This document shows positions 11,800-24,100 of a stretch of 64,000 bases of DNA, piece by piece. Each line of letters starts with the position of its first letter. Within the stretch, counting starts at the first letter, position 1. The translations under genes and the position numbers were made by a program. The stretch is taken from positions 11,040,013 through 11,104,012 of the forward strand of contig CM042565.1 of NCBI GenBank assembly GCA_023630585.1. The letters are read 5' to 3'. Below the pieces are notes generated by a model. The model was not told the DNA's origin. It saw only the letters and a program-made list of their open reading frames with translations, and searched no databases. The stretch comes from Cranoglanis bouderius. Its lineage: Eukaryota > Chordata > Actinopteri > Siluriformes > Cranoglanididae.

Positions 11800-12105
11800 T
11801 CAAAGAGAAAGTGAAGTGACGTGAAGGCCAATGTATGGTAACCCATACTCGGAATTTGTCCTCTGCATTTAACCCATCCAAGTTAGTGCACACACATTAG
11901 GAGTTGTGAGTAGTGAACAGACACACACTACAAACCGTGAACACACCCAGAGCAGTTGGCAGCCATTTTTTTGCTGCGGCGCCCGGGGAGCAGTTGAGGG
12001 TTAAGGGCCTTGCTCAAGTGCCCAACAGTGACAGCTTAACGGTGCTGGGATTTTGAACTCACGACTTTCTGATCAGTAGCTCAACTTCTTAACCACTGCC
12101 CCAAA
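11800..12105 (-). mobile_element. tRNA-derived SINE
   Basis: On the minus strand it starts with CAGTGGTTAAGAAGTTGAGC and the box-B-like GAGTTCAAAATCC of a tRNA head, then CACTTGAGCAAGGCCCTTAA and a body ending in a CACTT-type tail near 11805. Nearly the same sequence is in plus orientation at 41133-41424. Confidence 0.85.
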
Positions 12106-12907
12106 ACCTTACCAAAACCTCAAAACCATCCCTATACTTAGCCATTTGATTCCTAACCAAATATATTTCCCAGTATGAAACGGGAAACTTTAATGCATGA
12201 TACAGATTGAAAGAAAGCAAATGAGAAAAAAGAGAAGTGAGATGGTGGTTTCTGAGTCTCAACCCTAAAATTCGAACTGCGTTTACATTTTCTTACCACA
12301 ATAGCTGTTTACGTGATATTAACCCACCAGCACAAACCAACGTAAAGTGCCAACAACATTACTGTACGTATCTTTCATATCATATGATTTATTAGCTAAA
12401 TGGATCTAAATGGATTGGGGTGTGGTGATTGTTTGATAATCAATCAAAAAAACATTTGTTTTGCAGATCATTTTGGTTGTTTTCAAAGATGATCTTAATA
12501 CATGTACTGTACGTGGAAAAGAACTACATCAATAGCAGTGATATAACAACTCATTCATTGACATGCATTTAATTCAATTTATCACATATTCCAGGAACAA
12601 CAACAACAAAAACCCATCACATTATTAGAGAGAAAAGTGAATAATCACTAATTATTATATGATATTACTAATTGAAGGCATTCACATATTTAAGAAACTT
12701 AATACTTAAGATAGTATAGCATGCATAAAAGTAGATCAATAGTGATATGAGGAATTGATACATACCAGTCATTCACTCAAATATCCTGATTTAATTTTAT
12801 TCCCAACTGCATTAGCACCTTTCACTATATAACAGCATTGTTTCTTAGAAACAGAAGCTCAGTGCTATACTTCATAAAGCCGCATAAGAGGAAATGATTA
12901 CTTGAGA

Positions 12908-12909
12908 GT

Positions 12910-12980
<71 letters not shown>
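12908..12980. repeat. (GA)n microsatellite
   Basis: About 36 GA units inside duplicated segment copy 1; the matching run in copy 2 is at 19488-19543. Confidence 0.95.
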
Positions 12981-12983
<3 letters not shown>

Positions 12984-13132
12984 TTATTCCATTTTAGATT
13001 TTCAATCTCTGTTACTCCACCTTATAATCTGTAGCACACACACAGCTGGGGGGAAAAAAGAAGCTGTTTGCCAATGTGGTTTGTCTTAGTTCATGAAGTA
13101 ACACAGTTCTGTAAATTATACATAGTAGGCAT

Positions 13133-13248
<116 letters not shown>

Positions 13249-14155
13249 TGCACATTGTCTAAGCAATACTGAAAACAGTGCAATGGAAACAATATAAAAT
13301 TTGATGTAACACAGGTATATGCAAAACATTTTTTTTTGCATCATAAACTTTGGAACAGAAGCCCAGTCTTCAGCTTGCTGAAGATAAAGCCGCATAACAG
13401 GAAGCAATTCTTGCAAAGACAGTGAGGGTGAGAGAGAGGGTGTGGTTATTTATGTTAAGACATAAAGTGTTACTTACGTTATGTGAAATATTATAGATGG
13501 TATTTATTTAGTGCCCCTATGATAAGAGTTGTTGGGAATAGCTGATCATGTCACACATTAATTACATACTCATCCCTTTGCTAACTAATGGACTCATGCA
13601 GCAGTGGTGTTTTTTTGCAAACTGTGTTTGCATTTTCTTACCACAGTAGCTGCTGATGTGATAATATCACACCAGCACATATGTGTACTGAGATATCACC
13701 AATGTGGATAGTCTAGTTCACATGTTTCTCATTTTAGGACTGATTTACTGACACACACACACACACACACACACATACAGTATCTCACAAAAGTGAGTAC
13801 ATCCCTCACATTTATGTAAATATTTTATTATATCTTTTCATGGGACAACACTGAAGAAATGACACTTTGCTACAATGTAAAGTAGTGAGTGTACAGCTTA
13901 TATAACAGCTTGTATAAATTTGCTGTCCCCTCAAAATAACTCAACACACAGCCATTAATGTCTAAACCGCTGGCAACAAAAGTGAGTACACCCCTAATTG
14001 AAAATGTCCAAATTGGGCCCAATTAGCCATTTTCCCTCCCCGGTGTCATGTGACTCGTTAGTGTTACAAGGTCTCAGGTGTGAATGGGGAGCAGGTGTGT
14101 TAAGTTTGGTGTTATCGTTCTCATACTCCCTCATACTGGTTACTGGAAGTTCAAC

Positions 14156-15115
14156 ATGGAACCTCATGGCAAAGAACTCTCTGAGGATCTGAAAAAAAGA
14201 ATTGTTACTCTACATAAAGATGGCCTAGGCTATAAAAAGATTGCCAACACCCTGAAACTGAGCTGCAGCACGGTGGCCAAGACCATACAGCGGTTTAACA
14301 GGACAGGTTCCACTCAGAACAGGCCTCGCCATGGTCGACCAAAGAAGTTTAGTGCACGTGCTCAGCATCATATCCAGAGGTTGGCTTTGCAGAATAGACG
14401 TATGAGTGCTGCCAGCATTGCTGCAGAGGTTGAAGGGGTGGGGGGTCAGCCTGTCAGTGCTCAGACCATATGCCGCACTCTGCATCAAATTGGTCTGCAT
14501 GGCTGTCATCCCAGAAGGAGGCCTCTTCTAAAGATGATGCACAAGAAAGCCCGCAAAAAGTTTGCTGAAGACAAGCAGACTAAGGACATGGATTACTGGA
14601 ACCATATCCCATGGTCTGATGAGACCAAGATAAACTTATTTGGTTCAGATGGTGTCAAGCGTGTGTGGCGGCAAACAGGTGATGAGTACAAAGACAAGTG
14701 CGTCTTGCCTACAGTCAAGCATGGTGGTGGTAGTGTCATGGTCTGGGGCTGCATGAGTGCTGCCAGCACTGGGGAGCTAATGCCAACATGTACTGTGACA
14801 TACTGAAGCAGAGCATGATCCCCTCCCTTCGGAAACTGGGCCGCAGGACAGTATTCCAACATGATAATGACCCCAAACACACCTCCAAGACGACCACTGC
14901 CTTGCTAAAGAAGCTGAGGGTAAAGGTGATGGACTGGCCAAGCATGTCTCCAGACCTAAACCCTATTGAGCATCTGTGGGGCATCCTCAAACAGAAGGTG
15001 GAGGAGCGCAAGGTCTCTAACATCCACCAGCTCTGTGATGTCGTCATGGAGGAGTGGAAGAGGACTCCAGTGGCAACCTGTGAAGCTCTGGTGAACTCCA
15101 TGCCCAACAGGGCAC
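14156..15115 (+). pseudogene. Tc1 transposase with one frame break
   Basis: It opens MEPHGKELSEDLKKRIV and runs unbroken through the helix-turn-helix (CSTVAKTIQRFNRTG) and the first catalytic Asp (IPWSDETKINLF) to about 14780. A small deletion then shifts frame: the rest reads MYCDILKQSMIPSLRK onwards with FQHDNDPKHTSK (second Asp) and SPDLNPIEHLWG (Glu). The C-terminus is replaced by the foldback near 15112. Confidence 0.88.
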
Positions 15116-15174
15116 CATTATTTTCCAGCACTGCCTTAACCCTGTCGGGCATGGAGTTCACCAGAGCTTCACAG
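15078..15174. repeat. 35-bp inverted repeat (foldback) at the Tc1 3' coding end
   Basis: Arm 1 is 15078-15112 and arm 2 is 15140-15174, complementary except for one base. The loop is the inverted continuation of the transposase sequence (complement of GGTTAAGGCAGTGCTGG), so a piece of the coding end was copied back in reverse orientation. Confidence 0.85.
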
Positions 15175-15190
15175 TTGGTAGCTGTCATAA

Positions 15191-16137
15191 GTGGACAGGC
15201 ACAAGTCAGGAGATGGATACAAAAAATGTTCAAAGGCTTTATCAATGCCTAGAAGCACAGTGAAGTCTATTATTAAGAAGTGGAAGTTATTTGGTACAAC
15301 ACAGACCCTCCCTGGATCAGGACGTCGCTCCAAACTGGATGAAAGAGCCAGGAGGAAACTGGTCAGAGAGGCTACCAAGAGGCCTACAGCAACTCTGAAG
15401 CAGTTGCAGGAATTTATGACAAAGAGTGGTCCTTGTGTGCATATGACAACAATATCACAAATTCTCCACAAATGTGGCTTGTATGGGAGGGTTGCAAGAA
15501 AAAAGCCACCCACGACTGAGCTTTGCCAAAACACACTTTGAAGATTCTGAGGCCACATGGAAAAAGGTGAGACAGAATGAGACTAAAATTGAATTATTTG
15601 GCCTCAACACCAAACGATATGTCTGGCGGAAATCCAATACAGCTCACCATCCAAATAACACTACATTCCTACAGTAAAGCATGGAGGTAGTAATATCCTG
15701 TTATGGGGGTGTTTCTCTACAGCAGGGACTTGTCAGGATAGAAGGAAAATGGATGGGGCAAAATACCTTCAAATTCTTGAGGAAAATCTGCTGCCCTCTG
15801 CCAGAAATTTGTCAATGGGAAGAAGATTTACCTTCCAACATGACAATGACACAAAGCACACAGCAAAACTGACCACACAGTGGTTGAAGGAGAAAAAGGT
15901 GAATGTCCTTGCATGGCCTAGTCAGAGCCCAGACTTAAACTCCATTGAAAATCTGTGGAATGACTTGAAGATTGCAGTCCACAAACGGTCACCATCAATT
16001 TAACTGAACTTGAGCAGTTCTGCAAAGAAGAGTGGGCAAATATTGCAAAGTCTAGATGTGCAAAGTTAGTAGAGACATATCCCAACAGACTAAAGGCTGT
16101 AATTAAAAAAATAAGGCAAATTAAAGCAAGGGGGTGA
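15191..16137 (+). pseudogene. Second Tc1 family transposase remnant fused to the first
   Basis: It starts within the N-terminal domain (DRHKSGDGYKKCSKAL) and covers STVKSIIKKWKLFGTTQTL, NETKIELFG (first Asp equivalent replaced by Glu-Thr context), FQHDNDTKHTAK and SPDLNSIENLWND. At least three frame breaks are needed (near 15510, 15670 and 16000). No terminal repeat was found on its right side. Confidence 0.8.
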
Positions 16138-16772
16138 TCTTTTTTACAACTAGGTGATTCTGGTTTTTTATTTATTTATTTATTTATTTTTAAGATGTTT
16201 TGAGATTTTTGGTTTGTGGGTAGTTGAGGACTGCATCTTGAAGGAACAACACTTGTGTATACACATGAATGAAGCTTCAATAAAAACTATTCCTCTTCGC
16301 CAAGTTTGTGTCTGCTTGCATTAAAATGAAAAATAGCTCACAATCCTTTCACATAGCAGCAGGGTCTGCTGTGTGTTATTGTCCTTACACAATTAAAACT
16401 GCTCTCAGACGTCACTACACAATTCCTTACATGTTAACAAACAAGCATGTATAATAATATAGCAAACATAACAATAATGAAATATTTTTTTACCTATTTC
16501 TGTGTTTTTTGTATAGAAGCCATGTTGTACATACAGGAAATTGTTAACTGCCTACCCTGACAAATTGGGTATCATTGGAAAGCAAAAGGAGAGATGCAAA
16601 ACAAAATGTCCTCTACAGAGCAAACAAATGAATAGGCAGGGTCGCAGAAAGATGACTTATATATGACTTCAAATACTTTAAGAAAACAGACTTCCAAAGC
16701 CTCCTTTATTTTATAATTGCCTAAACAAACTTGGATCAGTGCTCAAATATATATTTATTTTTTCCAGTTCCA

Positions 16773-18166
16773 TTACACCGAGCTGGAGGCCAGGGGTTGT
16801 GTCTCTTCCTCTGCCTGGACTATACACCTCTTGCATCTCTGCTGACTGACATCGCACTGGCTGGGCTCTGGAGAGAGTGATACATATCAATAGCATCAAC
16901 ACTTATTACTTACACCTCTATAAAAGCTAAGGCTTAAATCTGTTAACATACAAATTGGCAGTTAAACTGTGTCACCACATGTAATTATGCCACAAATTAG
17001 AAACGAAACCTGAATACCTCTGTAAGGTTCAGTTCGCATTACTATGTTGGATTCTCCAGGATCCTCGCTGATGATGCCCAGGTTGCGGTTCCAATTTTTC
17101 CAGTTGACTTCTTCCACTCTGCAGAAAGCACAGGGACAAATGCACCAATTACTGCCCACCATCTAAAAGCAATTTGCTGACTTGTAAACAATACTCAATT
17201 GACCCCATAATGTATTATGGTTAGAGATAATGTGTTTAGGTGTATTGTAAAATCAAAGTGATTAGGTGACTGCTCCAAGTGCTGTCCTTTTACGTAGGAA
17301 AGCAGAAACCAAAAAAAGAATTATTCAGATAAAAACTCAGTAGCAAAATAATCAGTAGCTTAGTGGTTAGCACATTTGCCTCACATAGGGAAATTATAAT
17401 GCTACAGCATACAAAGACATCCTATACAACTCTGTGCTTCCAACTTTGTGGCAACAGTATAGGGAAGGCCTACATATGGGTGTGATGTTCAGGTGTCCAC
17501 AAACTTTTGGCCATACAGTGTATGTCAATTGGCTCATCTGCCATTTTTATTAGAGACAAAAGAATACTGCTCTCTTGGTATATTTTTGTGCTGTTAAAAT
17601 GCGAAGCTCCTAGGAATAAAATTAGGCAGGTCTGAAACACCTATTTAATTACTGATTTTTTTTTTTTTTCATACCCATGACCCCCCTGGAATTCCACAGT
17701 TTGAATTTCTCTTTGCTACACCATCTTTCACTTTTACTTTCTGGTCTACGGTTATCAAGATTTTTCCTTTAACCTGAGACACCAGCGCCAGTCCTCCTCT
17801 CTTTTGCCCAGGTTCCTCCTCACTCCTGAGCGCAGCTTCATCTTCAGACAACATGCAAATCTCTCCAGATCCAAGATGGTGATGGCACGCTGGGAAAACA
17901 CAAACATCCAGAACATTTACTGTTACACAGAAACATGACGCATTGCCACCAAGGTCTAAATGCTTAGAACGATTGCCATATAAGTGGCAAATAGAACCAC
18001 ATTCAAATTTATGTTAACTAAGGAGCTAATAAATGATAAACATCCATTCATCATTCTACTTGGAGCTATAAGTAATCTCCATCAAGCTTGGAAGTGTTCA
18101 TAAAAATTATGACACCCTGGTAGAATTTTTTTGAAATGACACAAAATTAATAAAATCATTCTTTTA

Positions 18167-18239
<73 letters not shown>

Positions 18240-18753
18240 TTTATATATACAGTACATGTATGCAAAAAGAGACATAGGGCACTGTATGTATACCTGTAGT
18301 TTCCAGATGCTGGTGCTCTTCTCAGACATGTCATTGACAGTCTTGCTCATCAGCGCTATCATGTTCAGCAGCAGAATGTACGTGAGCACAATGTAGGTTA
18401 TAAGCAGCACATAAAATACGTGTTTATACTCATAATTCTCCATGAACTCCAGGTCACCCATGCCTATAGTGAATTTGAACAGTTCCAAAGTGGTGAATGA
18501 GATGCTTTTAAAGGTGAGTTTTTTGCAGCCTTCTGTCCCAATTTCATGGTGTATGTCCACAGTCTTTCCGTTCTTAGGTTCGTGGAGTAGAGTCACCAAA
18601 GCTGTTTAGGGAGCACAAAAAAGCAAGTGCTTTAGTAATTGGAATGACCTTTTTGGAGCAGAGAGTGATGATTTAGTAAATGGTACCTGCTGAAAATCCA
18701 ATGAGGAAGACAATGTAGATAAAGAGGAAGCGCATGATGTCACCAAGGAATAT
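16773..18753 (-). CDS. TRPV1-type channel, 3' five coding exons only (S5, pore, S6, C-terminus)
   Basis: Exons on the minus strand: 18753-18687 (S5), 18601-18294 (pore and S6), 17889-17774, 17118-17018, 16867-16773, ending in TAA at 16775-16773; 228 residues, phases all consistent. S5 reads FIYIVFLIGFSA, the pore carries the intact TRPV1 filter TIGMGDLEF, and the tail has the TRP-region WKLQRAITILD and the VEEVNWKNWNRNLGII block. No ankyrin or S1-S4 exon lies between 18754 and shpk at 21129. The first exon starts in phase 0, exactly where the block at 889-6355 stops, so together they make one 746-residue channel, but in the wrong genomic order. S6 reads NMIALM where the family has NMLIALM, a three-base in-frame loss. 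Possibilities are a 5'-truncated tandem duplicate (my preference), a local rearrangement, or an assembly order error. If truncated, it could not make a channel on its own. Confidence 0.82.
17460..17521. mobile_element. Mariner-like repeat, right terminus fragment
   Basis: Reads GGGTGTGATGTTCAGGTGTC and ends TTTTGGCCATACAGTGTA, the complement of the terminus at 5663. It lies in an intron of the TRPV1 3' block. Confidence 0.5.
18174..18238. repeat. (AC)n microsatellite
   Basis: About 32 uninterrupted AC units in the intron after the TRPV1 S6 exon, about 55 bases from its donor at 18293. Confidence 0.95.
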
Positions 18754-19310
18754 CTAGTAAACAGAATGAGAGGACTCAGAATATTTAGCCCTAACCTCAT
18801 AACCTCAGAAAATGTAAGAAGGAAACACCTTGTACAAGCAGATATGCATTATTTGTAGACGCTCACACAGGGTGAAGTCTTGCACGTAATGTGAGTGTGT
18901 CTAGGGGGCAGTGTCTATTGAACCATACCAGAATTCACAGCGAAGAATTAAACAGTGATGAAGAGCCAAAACAAAGGCACAGTTAGTTCGGTGTTTTTAC
19001 CAAATGACTATATATGGGTGGATATTGTAACAGGGCATAAATTGAAGCCAAAATCGTTTCTGTGGCCCTCTAATGGCTGGCTACAGTACAATTTTTTATC
19101 AATTTGAACATTTTTTACATTTTAATCAACGGGACAGCTGAAGCAATTTGTCAGTGACAAGTTCAGCTGTCAATAACTTATCCAATATTTTTAGGGGAGT
19201 TATTTGGTGATAAATAAAAAGGTCTCGTTGATTAGGTGATTGACAATTTTAGACATGACAGTCGAGCCTCATGAATCTGTATGCACTTTCCAACATGCAC
19301 CTGAAGTGAC

Positions 19311-19482
19311 ATGAGGAATTGGTACATACCAGTCATTCACTCAAATATCCTGATTTAATTCTATTCCCAACTGCATTAGCACCTTTCACTATATAACAGC
19401 ATTGTTTCTTAGAAACAGAAGCTCAGTCTTCCACGTGCTATACTTCATAAAGCCGCGTAAGAGGAAATGATTACTTGAGAGT

Positions 19483-19546
<64 letters not shown>

Positions 19547-20510
19547 TTATTCCATTTTAGATTTTCAATGTGGTGTTATTTCATTCTCTGTTACTCCACC
19601 TTATAGTCTGTAGCACACACACAGCTGGGAAAAAAAAGCTGTTTGAGCCATTCCACTGAATGGGTGACATTTCAGTCCCCAGAACATTATATGTATAAAA
19701 ATGCATGACAATTAACTCTAAAATACATTTTATTATTAAGCAAAGTGTCCTGCATATTAAGCTAACTGCAAATTTAAAATATATAATCAAAAACATTAAT
19801 AAAAACTTCCTAGAACACTAAAAAATAGCATTTTTTGCATGTCCCCACTCTCTATCTCTATACTTTACATTGAAATATAATGACTAAAGTCCTTCAGAAA
19901 TCTTTTTTCCCCCCATTGTTCTGTGACTTTATATCCAATCTATGATTTAAAATGTTTTTTTTTTTTTTCATGAGAAATCCATAACATTTTAGATAACATA
20001 CACATTTTAGTCGTGTCCCCGGGTTTTCACTCAGTCCTGTTACCAGAACATTTTGCCCTCCTTGAAAAACTTGGAACATTCCACAAGATACATTTTCAAC
20101 AGGAAGTTGTGTCATTTGAATCTTCTGAAGGCAATGGGAAGACCAGATAACGTTTCAGATGTTTCAGATAACGTAAGTGACACTTTATGTTTTAAAATAA
20201 ACAACTACACCCTCTCTCTCACCCTCACTGTCTTTGCAAGACTCACTTCCTCTTATGCGGCTTTAGACTGGGCTTCTGTCAAAATGTTTTGTATATACCT
20301 GTGTTACATCAAATTTTATATCGTTTCCATTGCACAGTTTTCTGTATTGCTTAGACTGTTTCATTTGTGCATTTTCTGTCTCTCTCTCTGTGTGTGTGCG
20401 TGTGTGTGTGTACATGCCTACTATGTATAATTTACAGAATTGTGTTACTTCATGAACTAAGACAAACCACAATGGCAAACGAGCCATTCCACCGAATGGG
20501 TGAATGGGTA
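19311..20510 (+). repeat. Duplicated segment, copy 2, with right part inverted
   Basis: 19311-19640 matches 12746-13068 in direct orientation, including a (GA)n run at 19488-19543. 20160-20480 matches 13069-13470 in reverse complement. Between them lies about 0.5 kb not in copy 1. The motif GAGCCATTCCAC-GAATGGGTGA occurs at both junctions (about 19644 and 20481). Confidence 0.8.
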
Positions 20511-21128
20511 GACTAAGAGAACCCAATTAAACAAATGAGACAAAAAGTATTATACTTGGTCATTTGTTTATTGAGGAAAATGATCCAGGATTTAGGATTG
20601 ATCTGTCCTTATTGGAGTTTTCATGATACAGTACAATTACACAATATGTCATCTATATGTGTTAAAGAAAAGAAAAGAAAAGAAACAAAGAAAAGCAATG
20701 TGATCTGCTCTACCAGCACAAACAATGTCATTAGGGATCTGACCAAAAAAATGGTAATAAATGAACAAAAATTAATAATAAATTATTATATCAATAATAA
20801 ATTAGCAAATTACATTGTAATAATTACAGTTTCAATAATTAAATAACATCTAATAGATGTACAAATCTGTCAAATCCCCTCCATTTAATTAATACTCAAA
20901 GTATTAATTATGTAACCCAAATGGACTGACATGAACATCAGGGATTTTATTGTGGATCCGAAATATAAGGAATGTTCTAATGGATTTTAAGTTCACATAG
21001 AATTACCTTTTTTAATTTAAGAAATGCATCAGCAGCCAACAAGTCTGTAAATCGCACATAATAATATCTGCAAAGGTGCAGTGTGTCTATAGTGCATGCT
21101 ACAGTAAGTAGTGTGGCTAACTCTAAAG
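20511..21128. other. shpk 3' flank, no gene seen
   Basis: AT-rich sequence with an AAAAG run near 20668-20690 and several TAATTAATA stretches. No coding exon is visible on either strand. Confidence 0.5.
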
Positions 21129-24100
21129 TCAGTCGTCTCCTAACAGCTTATCATTAAAAACCATTGCCACTCCAACTGCTGAGTCCACGTCTTTCCCGTA
21201 GACTAGAGGGAAAGGTAATGCTCGCTCTACTTCCTGTCTCAAGGCTTCGTTCCGAGACAGAGCGCTCCCGCTACCCATAATCCGTTTCACTCCTGCAGCC
21301 GATAGCACGTGTGGGGGCATCATAGCGGCTAGGTTAGCTACGATCCCTGCACAAACGGCACGAGTCACGTGAGCCAGTGAGAGGTTGGTTGGGGAGATGT
21401 GGGACACGACGGCGAGGCTGCTGGGGTCATGCCTTTCTCCTAGCAGGGTCGGGGTCACACGGAGGTCAGTACTGGGTTGGGTTAGGGCACACTCGATCAG
21501 CTTGGAATACACTTCAGAGTCACTGACCTCCACTCCTGTACAATGAATTAAAAGAATTAAAAGAAATTAAATATAACACACTTTCGGTAAATGGGATAAA
21601 CACAGACACGGTGTTGTGTTTGGTAGGAACAATCTAACACTGCAACGCTGAACAGGATTATTGAACATGTGACATTTATATTATTAATTACAAATATAAT
21701 GTTCCGGTATGCACATGCATGCCATGTAGCATTGGTTTATCAGGGATGGAGCATGGCATGTCAGGGTAAATGAAAGTAGAATTAAATATACAGCATAGTT
21801 ACCAAATTCTTTAATCCAACAAGTCAACATTCCTACAAACGTTGCCAAAACATTGCCTCCATTGAGTGCTGCGACCACGGCCAGGTAGGTGTTGTGGAAA
21901 TAAGGGAAGTAAGCGATGGGGGAGAAGGCGTCCGGCACACTCCCAGGGGCGAAATCAGCAGGCATGGAGAATGTCAACTGTGCCGAAGTGCTCATGTTTA
22001 ATACTGTAAATGACAGTAAATGTAAAAAAAAATGTGGACAAATGTTAAGAATTGCAAATCACATATTAAAACATTGCACATTCAGCTTAACCCTCAATTG
22101 CTCAGATGTATAAATGAAATAAATGTAAGTCGCTCTGGATAAGGGCGTCTGCCAAATGCCATAAATGTAAATGTAAATGTAAGTTTCACTTGATTGTCTG
22201 GTACTTGACAACTTTTACATGAAGAAGCAGATTCACTAGTCAGACATCTACATTTACTCTTCAGATATCAAATAATCTGATATCTTGCTCTGAAAAAATG
22301 GTTCAGTGTCACAGTGTGCATGGGTTTCCAGATTTGGATTTGCATTCAAGTATTAAAAATAATCCTAATATTTATGATTATGTTAGTTTGTCCAATGACT
22401 TTTGAGCCTGTGAAAATGGAGAGACTCTGTAAAAAAAAAAAAATGGCTGTAATTCCTAAACGGTTAATGCAATATTTTTGTTAAACCCACCGAATTAAAG
22501 CTGAAAGTCTACACTTCAGTTGATTGCTTCATTTCAAATCCATTGTGGTGGTGTGCAAAGGCAACATTTTTGTCACTGTCCAAATATTTATGGACGAGAC
22601 TGTATGTAAATGTGTGAATATCCATTTACACCCTTGACGCTTTTGAAGCTTGTGGTCAACTAAAGTGTAGAGATATACTGTATCGGGTATCAGGCTGATG
22701 TAACTCAACGATACCTGCATCCGTCTTATCCGTCATACAGGAGTAAACGCTGCACTGGAAATCTCCCAGAGCTGCTCCTACAGGTGTGTTAGCAGGAATC
22801 CCATGCCATTCAGCGCAGGTCTGACCAGCTATAGACCCAGAATCCACCGGCACGGGCAACAAGTGCACCGGGAAGCCTGCACCTTTCAGACTAACAGTAA
22901 AACATACGTTTCAGTAAATGCAAAGATCAGGAGCATGTTTTCCGTAAAATATCAGTAATAGTTTAACATCTGTATATGAATGAATTTACTTTTAGATTTA
23001 CTGGTTTGACAGATGCTATCACTCAAAGCAGTGTCAGCAACCAGTAAGTTTTCCGCCAGGGGACAGAGGACTTTGGTTTCTTGGTAACATGACAAGCTGT
23101 TTTGTTGTTGTTGTTTTTGTCTTATTAACTTCAAGAAAGAGAAAGAAAAGGGAGGCTGCTGAGGGAACGACTGTTTATAGCAGTTATAAGCGATAACAAG
23201 AACTATTAGTCTTGCGTACATTCCACGGTGATGTTAAACAGACTGACAAGCTCTATTTCTCTTTAAAATATTCCACTGTCATCGTGATTGCTGTCATGCT
23301 CTGCATCTCCAATCGAAATCTCTGATGCCTCGTTCAAAAGATAAACAGAAGACTGGTACACGAAACAAACCTTTCGGTAGGTTTGAAGGCTACATGAGAG
23401 GTTTTTAAAATTCAAACACTAAATGAAATAGGAAAGCCAGTACTCAATAACTGTATAGAACACTACATTACTATGCGATTTGAGATACAATGCTAGCTTG
23501 TTTAGTCAGTGGCAGAGACATGGCCACATGGTGACATTGATCATTTTCCTATAAACAGCAACCCTTATTGTTTTATTCCTTACTTGTTGCACATTACTAT
23601 CGCACATATCATGTAATAACATTGTGACCTCTACAAAATAATATAACTGCACTCACATCTCTGTATTCCACTGGTTGTTGGTGGTGTTGAAGTAGCCCCA
23701 GCTAGCAGCATTCTGCGCACTCATGAGACAGACCTCCAAACCACACACCATGGACACCACATAGTCCTGGATGGTTCCTGAGACACTGAACTTTGAAAGA
23801 AATTCAGGGCTGTAGAGAGAAAATGTTACTCCTCAGCCATGCGGAAGATAAATCTTACCAGCGATCTCTCCAGTTAGTATTCATTATCCAACACACATCT
23901 TTTGGAGATAGAGTTGCCCAACAGCTCTATTCATTTGTAAGTAGAAATAACAAGAGTGATGCATTTCAGTCTGGTTTGAAGAAGCTACAGTGGAAAATAA
24001 CCTACTGCTTGCCCAGATTGTGGAGATGTGTCAGTTTTGATACTGCAGTATTTAATACCACTGACCATGATATTTTAATGAACACAGTCAGTTTGGACAG

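Larger units (their letters stand above)
13778..15174 (+). mobile_element. Tc1-like element, 5' part with frameshifted transposase
   Basis: The left terminus CAGTATCTCACAAAAGTGAG follows TA at 13776-13777, inside a CA microsatellite. The inner repeat AAAAGTGAGTACACCCCTAA is at about 13978. The right terminus is not found: the element ends in a foldback and is joined to another Tc1 family. Confidence 0.85.

Noticed and set aside
11800..12105. Possible tRNA gene at the SINE head
   Set aside because: Only box-A/B-like motifs remain and no cloverleaf closes; the body and tail are those of a SINE. The same holds for 41133.
18754..21128. Missing 5' exons of the upstream TRPV1 block
   Set aside because: Looked for ankyrin and S1-S4 motifs on the minus strand and found none; the interval holds the duplicated segment and repeats.
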